Assembly: GCA_963826105.1 (NCBI GenBank)
Contig: CAWGWA010000016.1
Location: forward strand, 62,001-126,000
DNA from: WHTI01 sp963826105
GTDB taxonomy: Bacteria; Actinomycetota; CADDZG01; WHSQ01
Direction of reading: 5' to 3'
Length of the DNA: 64,000 bases
The translations under genes and the position numbers were made by a program. Position 1 is the first letter of the stretch. Every line of letters starts with the position of its first letter. The notes under the pieces are model-generated. The model was given only the letters and a program-made list of their open reading frames with translations. It did no database searches and was not told where the DNA came from. Of this stretch, positions 52,140 to 59,635 are shown piece by piece.

Positions 52140-52472
52140 GCCTTCGTTGAAGGCGACCGCCGCGGCGTAGCCGCCGTCGTGCGTGATCGAGATACCAACG
52201 GACCCCGCATGACCGGTCACCTTCACGGTCGGCGCGCCCGACGAACTGCGTGATACCTCGACGCGGCGTGCCCAGGCGGCCAGGTTGCCCAGTGACAGTG
52301 CTTTGATGACCGCCTCCTTGGCCGCCAGGGTACCGGCCATGTGCATCACGGGGTCAGAACCCGCATCGCAATACGCGCGCTCATCCGGCGTGAACAACCG
52401 CTCCGGCAGGTTGGGCGAGCGTTCCAGTGTCGTCCGGAACCGCTCGACGTCCACGACATCGATCCCGATCAC
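51936..52472 (-). CDS. acpS: Holo-[acyl-carrier-protein] synthase
   Basis: Residues about 1-115 are a full AcpS: VIGIDVVDVERFRTTLERSP, FTPDERAYCDAG, AGTLAAKEAVIKALSLG and ISITHDGGYAAAVAF. It transfers phosphopantetheine from CoA to apo-ACP. The frame does not stop there but runs on for about 65 residues, antisense to the end of gnd, giving 178 residues instead of the usual 120-130. The tail has no family similarity. GTG 52472 overlaps the fabL stop, so this is the last gene of the fatty acid operon. Confidence 0.9.
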   Translation of the reverse strand: MIGIDVVDVERFRTTLERSPNLPERLFTPDERAYCDAGSDPVMHMAGTLAAKEAVIKALSLGNLAAWARRVEVSRSSSGAPTVKVTGHAGSVGISITHDGGYAAAVAFNEGSVGLGRVAPELVAERGEHLQTEGVLIAGGETREEGGRDDRRGNGELDRFLDRPSPFARVVYPGSDFP

Positions 52473-53218
52473 GCGAGCAGACCCGCCCCGCCGTCGATCG
52501 TGATCGTCTGTCCGGTGATCATCTCGGCGGCATCGGACGTCAGGAAGTCGACCACGGCAGCAACGTCCTCGGGAGTTACGAGGCGGCCCGAGGGCGTCTT
52601 GCTCTTGGCTCCCGACAGCATCTCGTCGCGCATCGGGAAGTGCTTCAAGGCATCCGTATCCACCACGCCGGGCGACACCGCATTGACGCGGATCCGCGGG
52701 GCAAGCTCGACGCCCAGATAGCGAACCAGGGCCTCGATCGCAGCCTTCGAAGCACCGACCACCGCATAGCCGGGCAGGACGCGGGTCGAACCGCCCGACG
52801 ACATCGCGATCATCGATCCCCCGTCGGTCATCAAAGCAGCTGCTCGACGCGCGCCGAGCAGGAGGGCACGGGCATTGGCGTCCATCGTCCAGCGCCACGC
52901 ACGTTCATCGAGCTCCTCGACCGGCTTGATCACGCCCGTCGCTGCATTGGATATGAAGATGTCGAGTCGTCCGAAGGTCTCGTCGACCGAGTCGAACAGA
53001 GCATCGAGCTTGGCTTCGTCACCGACGTTCGCACGCAGGGCAACCGCCTTCACGCCTTCGCCCTCGAGCAGACCGATGGTCTCCTCGGCCGCAGCCCGGT
53101 TGCGGAGATAGGCGATCACGACGTTAGAGCCTCGGCGTGCCAGGTTCAGGGACACCGCCTTGCCGATGCCGCGGGAGCCTCCGGTTACGAGCGCAACTTT
53201 GCCTTCGAGATCTCTCAT
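52469..53218 (-). CDS. fabL: Enoyl-[acyl-carrier-protein] reductase FabL-like
   Basis: A 249-residue SDR closely resembling Bacillus FabL: VTGGSRGIGKAV, DETFGRLDIFISNAATGVIK, ANVGDEAKLDALF and VDTDALKHFPMRDEML. The catalytic pattern is Y-x6-K (YAVVGASK), as in enoyl reductases rather than Y-x3-K. It performs the last reduction of the elongation cycle and would be triclosan-tolerant. ATG 53218 overlaps the fabF stop and follows GGAGG. Confidence 0.85.
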   Translation of the reverse strand: MRDLEGKVALVTGGSRGIGKAVSLNLARRGSNVVIAYLRNRAAAEETIGLLEGEGVKAVALRANVGDEAKLDALFDSVDETFGRLDIFISNAATGVIKPVEELDERAWRWTMDANARALLLGARRAAALMTDGGSMIAMSSGGSTRVLPGYAVVGASKAAIEALVRYLGVELAPRIRVNAVSPGVVDTDALKHFPMRDEMLSGAKSKTPSGRLVTPEDVAAVVDFLTSDAAEMITGQTITIDGGAGLLA

Positions 53219-54453
53219 GCCGACCTCCGGATCACGAGGCATGCGTTCTGGCCCCCGAACCCGAACGAATTCGACATCGCAACGTCGACCTTCTGTTCGC
53301 GAGGACCGTCGGAGACGTAATCGAGATCGCAGTCGGGGTCGGCTTCGTTGAGGTTGATCGTTCCCGGGATGGTGCCCCGGTCTATCGCCAAGGCACAGAC
53401 GGCCGCTTCGACGCCACCGGCCGCACCAAGGAGGTGCCCCGTCTGCGACTTCGTCGACGACACGGCGATCTTCTTCGCCTCGACCCCGAACGCCTTCTTG
53501 ATCGCGGCGGTCTCGACGCGATCGTTGAACGGTGTGCTGGTGCCATGTGCGTTGAGATAGTCGACCGCGTCGATGCCCAGCCCTGCCCCCTTGAGGGCGT
53601 TGAGCATCGCCATGACCGCGCCCTTGCCTTCGGGGTCGGGCTGCGTGACGTGGAACGCGTCGGCGGTCGCTCCGTATCCGGCAACTTCCGCAATGATGCG
53701 AGCTCCGCGGGCCTCAGCATGCTCCCGAGACTCGAGTATGAGAACGCCGGCGCCCTCGCCGAAGACGAAGCCGTCCCGATCCTTGTCGAACGGACGACTG
53801 GCCCTCTCCGGCTCGTCGTTCCGACGTGAAAGAGCCCCCATCCGCGCGAACGCACTGACTGCCAGAGGGGTGAGCGCGGCCTCGGTTCCACCGGCAACCA
53901 TCACCTCGGCCTCGCCATCGCGGATGTATCGGTAAGCCTCGCCGATAGCGTGGGCTCCGGTCGCACACGCGGATGAGGGCGCAAAGTTGGGTCCGTGGTA
54001 GCCGAAGCGCATCGCGATCGCGGCAGCGGCCGCGTTCGGCATCAGCTTGGGGACCATGAAGGGGCTCACCCGGCGGGGGCCCGACTTCAGATAGGAGCGG
54101 TGCTCGGCCTCGATCGTCGGGAGACCACCGATCCCCGAACCCACGATGACGCCGGCGCTCTCGCCGAGGTCGGCGTCCTCGAGGCCTGCGTCTCTCAGAC
54201 CGAGAACCGCCGCGGCAACACCCATATGAGTGAAGCGGTCGCTGCGCGGAACCTCACGGGGGTCGATGTAATCGGTCGCGTCGAAATCGTTGACCTGACA
54301 GGCGATCTGAACGGGAAGATCGGAAGCATCGAAAGCCGTCAACGGCCCGGCCCCCGAACGTCCCGACATCAACCCGTCCCAGAACGCCTCTACTCCGGTA
54401 CCGATCGGCGTCACGACGCCGATCCCGGTGATCACTACCTCGTTCAACTTCAC
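53215..54453 (-). CDS. fabF: 3-oxoacyl-ACP synthase II
   Basis: A 412-residue condensing enzyme: VVITGIGVVTPIG, the nucleophile region PSSACATGAHAIGEAYRYIR, NAHGTSTPFNDRVE and KSQTGHLLGAAGGVEAAVCA (Cys-His-His). It elongates acyl-ACP with malonyl-ACP. GTG 54453 lies where the acpP frame should stop. Its own stop overlaps the fabL start. Confidence 0.97.
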   Translation of the reverse strand: MKLNEVVITGIGVVTPIGTGVEAFWDGLMSGRSGAGPLTAFDASDLPVQIACQVNDFDATDYIDPREVPRSDRFTHMGVAAAVLGLRDAGLEDADLGESAGVIVGSGIGGLPTIEAEHRSYLKSGPRRVSPFMVPKLMPNAAAAAIAMRFGYHGPNFAPSSACATGAHAIGEAYRYIRDGEAEVMVAGGTEAALTPLAVSAFARMGALSRRNDEPERASRPFDKDRDGFVFGEGAGVLILESREHAEARGARIIAEVAGYGATADAFHVTQPDPEGKGAVMAMLNALKGAGLGIDAVDYLNAHGTSTPFNDRVETAAIKKAFGVEAKKIAVSSTKSQTGHLLGAAGGVEAAVCALAIDRGTIPGTINLNEADPDCDLDYVSDGPREQKVDVAMSNSFGFGGQNACLVIRRSA

Positions 54454-54703
54454 GCCCCACTGCCGCCTTCGCGGCGACGAGGTCGACCGCGTCCTTGACC
54501 GTGACGAGGCCCTCGAGCTCTTCGTCGGGGATCTCCACGCTGAAGTGCTCCTCGAGTGCGAGCGTCAACTCGGTGACGTCGAGCGAGTCGAGCCCGACGT
54601 TCTTCGCCAGGTCCGCCTCCATCGTGATCTGGCCGGCGTCGATACCACGACCGACCAGGTGCTCCTTGATGACTTCGTAGATCTCGGCGTTCTTGTCGCT
54701 CAT
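54254..54703 (-). CDS. acpP: Acyl carrier protein, frame runs into fabF
   Basis: Residues 1-82 are a normal ACP with VGLDSLDVTELTLALEEHFS, the Ser of DSL carrying phosphopantetheine, and DEELEGLVTVKDAVDLVAAK. After AAVG the frame continues 65 residues through the start of fabF with non-ACP sequence, giving 149 residues. If one G were missing from the run at 54455-54458, the frame would read AAVGA-stop with TGA overlapping the fabF GTG, exactly like the other junctions in this operon. I think a homopolymer error is likely. GGAG is eight bases before ATG 54703. Confidence 0.85.
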   Translation of the reverse strand: MSDKNAEIYEVIKEHLVGRGIDAGQITMEADLAKNVGLDSLDVTELTLALEEHFSVEIPDEELEGLVTVKDAVDLVAAKAAVGREVERGSDHRDRRRDADRYRSRGVLGRVDVGTFGGRAVDGFRCFRSSRSDRLSGQRFRRDRLHRPP

Positions 54704-54744
54704 TTTTCGATCTCCTCTCTAGTGATGCACGGACTTACTTGCAG

Positions 54745-55479
54745 CTATGCGGTGAGGGCACCGTCGATAACGAAGACGGCACCGGTGGTGTACGACGACG
54801 ACGCGTCGCACAGGTGGGCCGCGAGAGACGCAACCTCGTCGGGGGTTCCGGCACGTCCTGCCGGGACGGTTCCGATGAGATCCTCGTAGCGCTTCTCGGG
54901 AAGCGAGGTGGTCAGTTCGGTCTCGACCACACCGGGTGCGATCGCGTTGACCGTGATGTTGCGACTGGCTACCTCGCGAGCCAAGGTCTTGGTCAGGCCG
55001 ATGACTCCGGCCTTCGCCGCTGAGTAGTTGGCCTGCCCCGGGCTACCCGAGACCCCTGCGACCGACGACACGTTGACGATGCGTCCATAGCGTGCCCGCA
55101 CCATTCCCTTGAGGGCTCTGCGGCAGCAGGCGAAGGTGCCGAAGAGGTTGATCGCGATGACCTCGTCCCACGCCTCATCCTTCATCGACAGGGCGAGGCC
55201 GTCGCGTCGGATCCCGGCGTTGTTCACCAGCACGCTGACGGGGCCGAACGCGGATTCGACCTCGGAGAACATCCGGTCGACGTCTTCCTTGCTCGAGACA
55301 TCAGCTGCGACGCAGATGCCCTCGCCCCCGGCCTCCTCCACGAGGCGCAGGGTCTCCTTGGCCTCGTCGGCCCCGGAGCGATAGTTGATCCCGACCGACA
55401 TCCCCTTGGCGCCGAGGGCGACGGCGATCGCACGACCGATCCCCCGCGATCCCCCGGTAACGATGGCTACCTCAGACAT
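54745..55479 (-). CDS. fabG: 3-oxoacyl-ACP reductase
   Basis: A 244-residue SDR: AIVTGGSRGIGRAIAVALGA, NNAG, SSVAG and the catalytic YSAAKAGVIG. The C-terminal NAIAPGVVETELT is typical of FabG. It reduces beta-ketoacyl-ACP with NADPH. ATG 55479 is preferred over GTG 55488. It overlaps the end of fabH by eight bases. Confidence 0.95.
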   Translation of the reverse strand: MSEVAIVTGGSRGIGRAIAVALGAKGMSVGINYRSGADEAKETLRLVEEAGGEGICVAADVSSKEDVDRMFSEVESAFGPVSVLVNNAGIRRDGLALSMKDEAWDEVIAINLFGTFACCRRALKGMVRARYGRIVNVSSVAGVSGSPGQANYSAAKAGVIGLTKTLAREVASRNITVNAIAPGVVETELTTSLPEKRYEDLIGTVPAGRAGTPDEVASLAAHLCDASSSYTTGAVFVIDGALTA

Positions 55480-56464
55480 GGACCTCACCCGACCCGGAAC
55501 GAGCCACCGACTCGGTCACCGGAGCGCCCCAGCGAACGACGCCGGCCCCCCATGCGAATCCGGCTCCGAACGCGGCCAGCATCACGATGTCGTCTCGTTC
55601 GAGGCGCCCATCGCGTTCGGCTTCGGCCAAAGCAAGAGGTATCGACGCGGCCGACGTGTTGCCAACCCGGGCGATGTTCGTTACGACCTTGTCGTCGTCG
55701 ATCCCAAGACGGGCACCTACGGCGGCCAGGATGCGGGCATTCGCCTGGTGGGCCACGAGAAGATCGATGTCATCCACGGTCAGCCCAGAACTCGCCAAGA
55801 CCTCGCGGACCGACTTCGTCATTGCGTCAACCGCCCGGCGGTACACCTCGCGACCCTGCATGCCGATGAGGTCGGTGTCCGGATCCACCCACAGGAGCTC
55901 TGGATCGCTTCCGTCGGAGCTCATCCGGAACGGCCCCAAGCGTGTTGGCCCCTCGCAGGTCTCTAGGACCACAGCGCCGGCTCCGTCCCCGAACAAGATG
56001 CAGCTCCGGACATCGGTGTAGTCGACGTAGCGCGAGACAACATCGCTCCCCACAACCAGGACCCGTCGAGCACCCCCCGAGGTGACCAGCGCATCTGCCT
56101 GAGCCAACGCATAGAGGAACCCGGCGCAGCCGGCATTGAGGTCGTAGGCCGCCGCCCCGGTGGCACCGATCGCCGAGGCCACCAGCGGCGCCGCGGCCGG
56201 GATCGCATAGTCGGCGGTGAAAGTCGCGACGATGACGGTGTCGATGTCTGCCGGCTCGAGCCCCGCAACCGCCAAGGCATCGAGCGACGCTTTGGCGGCC
56301 AGCGAGGACACCGTCTCTTTGTCCGAGACGATGCGACGCTCGCTGATGCCGGTGCGCTCGACGATCCACTCCGGCGTAACGCCGACCTTGACCGCCAGGG
56401 TTTCGTTGTCGAGAACCCCTTCAGGGAGACAGGTCCCCCATCCGGTTACGTGGGAACCCATCAT
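55472..56464 (-). CDS. fabH: 3-oxoacyl-ACP synthase III
   Basis: A 330-residue initiating condensing enzyme: AAYDLNAGCAGFLYALAQAD with the catalytic Cys, LLVAHQANARIL and RVGNTSAASIPLAL giving Cys-His-Asn. It condenses acetyl- or branched acyl-CoA with malonyl-ACP. ATG 56464 overlaps the stop of the lipoyl-like gene; the longer frame to 56617 reads out of frame through that gene. Confidence 0.96.
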   Translation of the reverse strand: MMGSHVTGWGTCLPEGVLDNETLAVKVGVTPEWIVERTGISERRIVSDKETVSSLAAKASLDALAVAGLEPADIDTVIVATFTADYAIPAAAPLVASAIGATGAAAYDLNAGCAGFLYALAQADALVTSGGARRVLVVGSDVVSRYVDYTDVRSCILFGDGAGAVVLETCEGPTRLGPFRMSSDGSDPELLWVDPDTDLIGMQGREVYRRAVDAMTKSVREVLASSGLTVDDIDLLVAHQANARILAAVGARLGIDDDKVVTNIARVGNTSAASIPLALAEAERDGRLERDDIVMLAAFGAGFAWGAGVVRWGAPVTESVARSGSGEVHV

Positions 56465-56742
56465 CCGCCCCAGATCCAGAACAGCGCTTCGCCCTCGCGC
56501 ACCGGTTGCCCGGGCACCGCGAGCATCCCCATGACCCATCCGCGGTGAGGTGATGAGACTGGGATCATCGACCCGTTGAGGTCGATCTGCGCAAGTACTC
56601 CGCCCGGCTCGACCCACTCGCCTTCGGTGGTGAAGGTCTCGGGCGGGAGGGGGCGGAAACGTCCGGGCGACGGTGCCACCACAACGCGCTCGTTGATGGC
56701 TACGGTTTCGGAGGTGCCTATGACTTCATCGAGGTCATGCAC
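56461..56742 (-). CDS. Biotin/lipoyl-like hammerhead domain protein lacking the attachment lysine
   Basis: A 93-residue protein: INERVVVAPSPGRFRPLPPE, WVEPGGVLAQIDLNGSMIPV, SSPHRGWVMGMLAVPGQPVR and EGEALFWIWGG. This is two-strand-repeat lipoyl/biotinyl geometry, with paired Gly turns at AP..G and V.SP..G. Where AccB has AMK, this has NGS, so it cannot be biotinylated at the usual place. GTG 56742 follows the fabD stop by a few bases and its stop overlaps the fabH start. Its place suggests a structural partner of FabD or FabH, but this is inference. Confidence 0.7.
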   Translation of the reverse strand: MHDLDEVIGTSETVAINERVVVAPSPGRFRPLPPETFTTEGEWVEPGGVLAQIDLNGSMIPVSSPHRGWVMGMLAVPGQPVREGEALFWIWGG

Positions 56743-57607
56743 GTGCGGCCTCCCGGTGCTCGATGGTGCGTGCGAACAGACCTGCAACGACACGCCCAGG
56801 CCCGAAGTCTCGGCACGACGCCACGCCGGAATCGGCGAGCCAGTTGACCGACTCGCGGAACCGGACCTTTCCGGTGAGCTGCTCGGTGAGCAGCTTCCGG
56901 ATCTCGCCTGGTGACCGGTAGGGCCGCGCAGAGACGTTGGAGACAACGGGGATCTCGGGCATGCCGACCTCTGCGTAGTCGAGCGCTTTCTGAAGTCCGA
57001 AGACTGCAGGGTCCATCGATGGGCTGTGGAATGAACCCGAGACCTGGAGGAGGACCGCACGCCCCCCGCGCGAACGAGCTGCGGCTGCAGCCTCTGTCAG
57101 TGACTCCTCACTACCAGAGATGACGACCTGGTTCGGTGCGTTGTCATTGGCAACCACCGCCCCTGACCCGGCAGCGATGTTTTCGGCTTCGGCAAGCGAG
57201 AAACCGAGCAGCGCGGCCATGCCGCCACCGGCGGCGCGGGCTGCTATCTGCATCGCGCGTCCCCGCGCTTCGACGACCGCCATCCCGGTCTCGAAAGTCA
57301 TCGCTCCACCGGCGACGAGCGCGGTGTACTCGCCAAGGCTGTGACCCGCAAGGAAATCAACGGAGCGCTCGTGAGCCGGGGCCTCGGTCCACGCGATCAT
57401 GCCGGCCGCGAAGATCGCGGTCTGAGCAACGGAGGTTGGAAGCGGCCCCTTGCCTCGCCGCGACGCGACCTCGACTTTGCGCTTGATGTCGTGGCCGACC
57501 ACGGAATTCGCTACGTCCAGCAGCGCGTGCTTCTCGGGCAGCGCGCTCAGGACATCCTTGGCAGGTATCCCCTGACCGGGGAACAGAGCGACGGTTCGTT
57601 CGGTCAC
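56735..57607 (-). CDS. fabD: Malonyl-CoA:ACP transacylase
   Basis: A 290-residue transacylase: RTVALFPGQGIPAKDVLSAL, FLAGHSLGEYTALVAGGAMT with the catalytic Ser, and SGSFHSPSMDPA with the catalytic His. It loads malonyl groups onto ACP. GTG 57607 overlaps the sigma factor stop as GTGA, so the transacylase depends on translation of the sigma gene. Final residues overlap the lipoyl-like gene start region. Confidence 0.95.
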   Translation of the reverse strand: MTERTVALFPGQGIPAKDVLSALPEKHALLDVANSVVGHDIKRKVEVASRRGKGPLPTSVAQTAIFAAGMIAWTEAPAHERSVDFLAGHSLGEYTALVAGGAMTFETGMAVVEARGRAMQIAARAAGGGMAALLGFSLAEAENIAAGSGAVVANDNAPNQVVISGSEESLTEAAAAARSRGGRAVLLQVSGSFHSPSMDPAVFGLQKALDYAEVGMPEIPVVSNVSARPYRSPGEIRKLLTEQLTGKVRFRESVNWLADSGVASCRDFGPGRVVAGLFARTIEHREAARA

Positions 57608-58200
57608 AGCAGGTCCTTTCCTTCGAATGCACCCCGGAGGTTCATCCGGGCTCTGTGTAGTTGGATCCGGATCGATCCTTTGGTTCGTTGCGTGATGTCG
57701 GCGATCTCTTCCATGCTCATGTCCTCCATATAGCGAAGCGCCACGAGCTCCCTCTGCGACTCGGGGAGCTTGGCGACCGCCTCCCACACGACACCGCGCG
57801 CTTCCTGGGCGATCGCCTGCGATGCAGGGGACGGATCGGGATCGATCTCTTCGGGCGGTTCATCCACCGCGAGGCTGCGGTCTCGCCTCTTGCGGTACGA
57901 CACGATGGCGTTGTGTGCGATCCGGAACAACCAGGCTCGATATGAGCCGTCGGCCCGAAACGTGTCCGCCGATGAAAGCGCCTTGAAGAAGACGTGAGCC
58001 GTGAGATCCTCAGCGGTCGCGTCGTCGGGAGTTTGCGATCGAACGAAGCGAAAGATGTGACATTGATATCGGCGGTACAACTCACCGAATGCTTCTAGAT
58101 CATCTCCCGCACGAAAAGCCAGGGTGTGATCCGGTTCGGTCTTAGCGGCGATGCCTGTATCCATGAACGCGGAAGAACCCCACTCTCTTGAACTGGACAT
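57604..58200 (-). CDS. ECF-type RNA polymerase sigma factor
   Basis: A 198-residue sigma-70 family protein with region 2 (EAFGELYRRYQCHIFRFVRS, DDATAEDLTAHVFFKAL) and region 4 (LPESQRELVALRYMEDMSME, EIADITQRTKGSIRIQLHRA). There is no anti-sigma gene adjacent. ATG 58200 has GAGG eight bases upstream; ATG 58164 is an alternative. It is the first gene of the fatty acid operon, translated together with fabD, so it may be tuned to membrane lipid state. Target promoters unknown. Confidence 0.92.
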   Translation of the reverse strand: MSSSREWGSSAFMDTGIAAKTEPDHTLAFRAGDDLEAFGELYRRYQCHIFRFVRSQTPDDATAEDLTAHVFFKALSSADTFRADGSYRAWLFRIAHNAIVSYRKRRDRSLAVDEPPEEIDPDPSPASQAIAQEARGVVWEAVAKLPESQRELVALRYMEDMSMEEIADITQRTKGSIRIQLHRARMNLRGAFEGKDLL

Positions 58201-58286
58201 GTCTCGACCCTCGTCTAACCAGACTCGATCGAGCGCGTGTCGTTACGTGTTTCTGGAAGATCCGCGAAGAAATTCGCGATGTCTCC

Positions 58287-58372
58287 GAACCCTCGGTCAA
58301 GTAATCGCTTGCTCCGCCGGAACGCGCGGTCAAGTGGGAGCCGATTACTCCGAACGCGCGGTCAAGTGGGAA
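58287..58372. repeat. Three direct repeats in the divergent sigma factor-clpS region
   Basis: GAACGCGCGGTCAAGTGGGA occurs at 58320-58339 and 58352-58371, and a weaker copy GAACCCTCGGTCAAGT at 58287-58302. The spacings are 33 and 32 bases, about three helical turns, so all copies face one side of the helix. The last copy ends ten bases before the clpS ATG. This suggests an operator array or a repeated promoter element for the divergent genes. Confidence 0.6.
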
Positions 58373-58381
58373 CATCTAGGG

Positions 58382-58678
58382 ATGCAGCCCACTATCGCCC
58401 CCGAACGCATCGATGAGACCCGCGATGACGAGGTCACCGAGCCTGAGCGCCCATGGCTCGTGATCGTCTGGAACGATCCGATCAACCTGATGTCGTACGT
58501 CACGTACGTCTTCCAGAAGTTGTTCGGCTACTCGCGCGAGAGCGCGACGAAGCTCATGCTGCAGGTGCACAACGAAGGGCGCTCTGTGGTCTCGAGCGGC
58601 TCACGCGAGAAGGCAGAACTCGACTGCTACCGCCTTCACTCCTACGGGCTCTGGGCAACGATGACTAAGAGCGACTGA
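58382..58678 (+). CDS. clpS: ATP-dependent Clp protease adaptor ClpS
   Basis: A 98-residue N-degron adaptor: PERPWLVIVWNDPINLMSYV, then TYVFQKLFGYSRESATKLML, QVHNEGRSVVSSGSREKAEL. It delivers N-end-rule substrates to ClpA/ClpC. ATG 58382 is preceded by AGGG; the longer frame runs through the repeat region. The stop overlaps the DUF2017 gene start (ATG 58678 follows TGA). This clpS-DUF2017 pair is common in actinobacteria. Confidence 0.95.
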   Translation: MQPTIAPERIDETRDDEVTEPERPWLVIVWNDPINLMSYVTYVFQKLFGYSRESATKLMLQVHNEGRSVVSSGSREKAELDCYRLHSYGLWATMTKSD

Positions 58679-59163
58679 TGCCCGAACTAGACCGCGCCGA
58701 GGACGGAACGATCGAGCTACGCCTCGAGGAGTACGAGGCTGAGATCATCCGGAGGCTGTGCGGGGAGATGCGCCTCTTGCTCGAGGCCGACCTCCCGCGT
58801 GCCGACCCCGTCACCGATCGCCTGTTCCCGAGGGCGCACGAAGACGAGAAGGACGAGGAGGCGTATCGCGAGCTCGTCGGGACAACGCTCAGGGAGTACA
58901 AGCTCGAGGCACTCGAAGCGGTCGAAGCCGGTATCGGAGAGGCGGGTGACGCGATCGCAACCCTGGAGGGCGAGGACAGGGAGCGGTGGCTGACCTTCCT
59001 AACCGACACGCGTCTAGCCCTCGGGACGAGGCTCGAGGTGACCGAGGAGACCATGTCCCAGGAACCAGAACCCGACTCGCCCGACGCCGTCGCCCTGTCG
59101 GTGTTGCATTGGGTCGGCTGGATCCAGGAACAGATCCTCGAGAAGGCGATCGAGGATCCATGA
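58678..59163 (+). CDS. DUF2017 family protein
   Basis: A 161-residue acidic helical protein: LRLEEYEAEIIRRLCGEMRL, RLFPRAHEDEKDEEAYREL and LALGTRLEVTEET. DUF2017 genes typically follow clpS in actinobacteria, suggesting a link to N-end-rule proteolysis. Function is not established. Its stop overlaps the first peroxiredoxin gene. Confidence 0.9.
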   Translation: MPELDRAEDGTIELRLEEYEAEIIRRLCGEMRLLLEADLPRADPVTDRLFPRAHEDEKDEEAYRELVGTTLREYKLEALEAVEAGIGEAGDAIATLEGEDRERWLTFLTDTRLALGTRLEVTEETMSQEPEPDSPDAVALSVLHWVGWIQEQILEKAIEDP

Positions 59164-59621
59164 AGCTCGAAGCCGGAATGCCGGCTCCACCGTTCGAGCT
59201 CTCCGATCAAACCGGAAAGGTATGGCGGCTAGAAGACCTCCGCGGGGGCAAGCTGGTGCTCTTCTTCTATCCGATCGACGACACGCCCGGCTGCACTAGA
59301 GAGACGTGCGATTTCCGCGACCATCACACGGAGTTCCTCGACGCCGGCTACACGGTCCTCGGGGTCAGCCCGCAAGATGCCGAGTCTCACCAAGCGTTCG
59401 CCGACAAGTTCTCGCTCCCGTTCCCTCTCCTCGCCGACGTGGGCATGAAGGCGGCCGACGACTACGGCGTTCGAGCCGACGCGATCGAGTTGTTCAAAGG
59501 TCAGCCGATCCTGATCAGACGCTCCACCTTCGTGATCGATGAATCCGGAGGGATCATCGAAGCGCTCTACGGTGTTAGTTCAAGAGGACACGTCGAAGGA
59601 CTTCGCAAAACCCTCCTCTAG
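59160..59621 (+). CDS. Bcp/PrxQ-type thiol peroxidase (copy 1)
   Basis: A 153-residue peroxiredoxin: FELSDQTGKVWRLEDLRGGK, FYPIDDTPGCTRETCDFRDH and LGVSPQDAESHQAFADKF. The peroxidatic Cys is in PGCT and the resolving Cys five residues on (TCDF), as in PrxQ. It reduces organic and hydrogen peroxides with thioredoxin. ATG 59160 overlaps the DUF2017 stop. It is a tandem paralogue of the next gene. Confidence 0.93.
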   Translation: MKLEAGMPAPPFELSDQTGKVWRLEDLRGGKLVLFFYPIDDTPGCTRETCDFRDHHTEFLDAGYTVLGVSPQDAESHQAFADKFSLPFPLLADVGMKAADDYGVRADAIELFKGQPILIRRSTFVIDESGGIIEALYGVSSRGHVEGLRKTLL

Positions 59622-59635
59622 ACCCAAGGAGAACC

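Noticed and set aside
56461..56742. Biotin carboxyl carrier protein (AccB)
   Set aside because: The attachment lysine motif AMK is absent, and no carboxylase gene is nearby.
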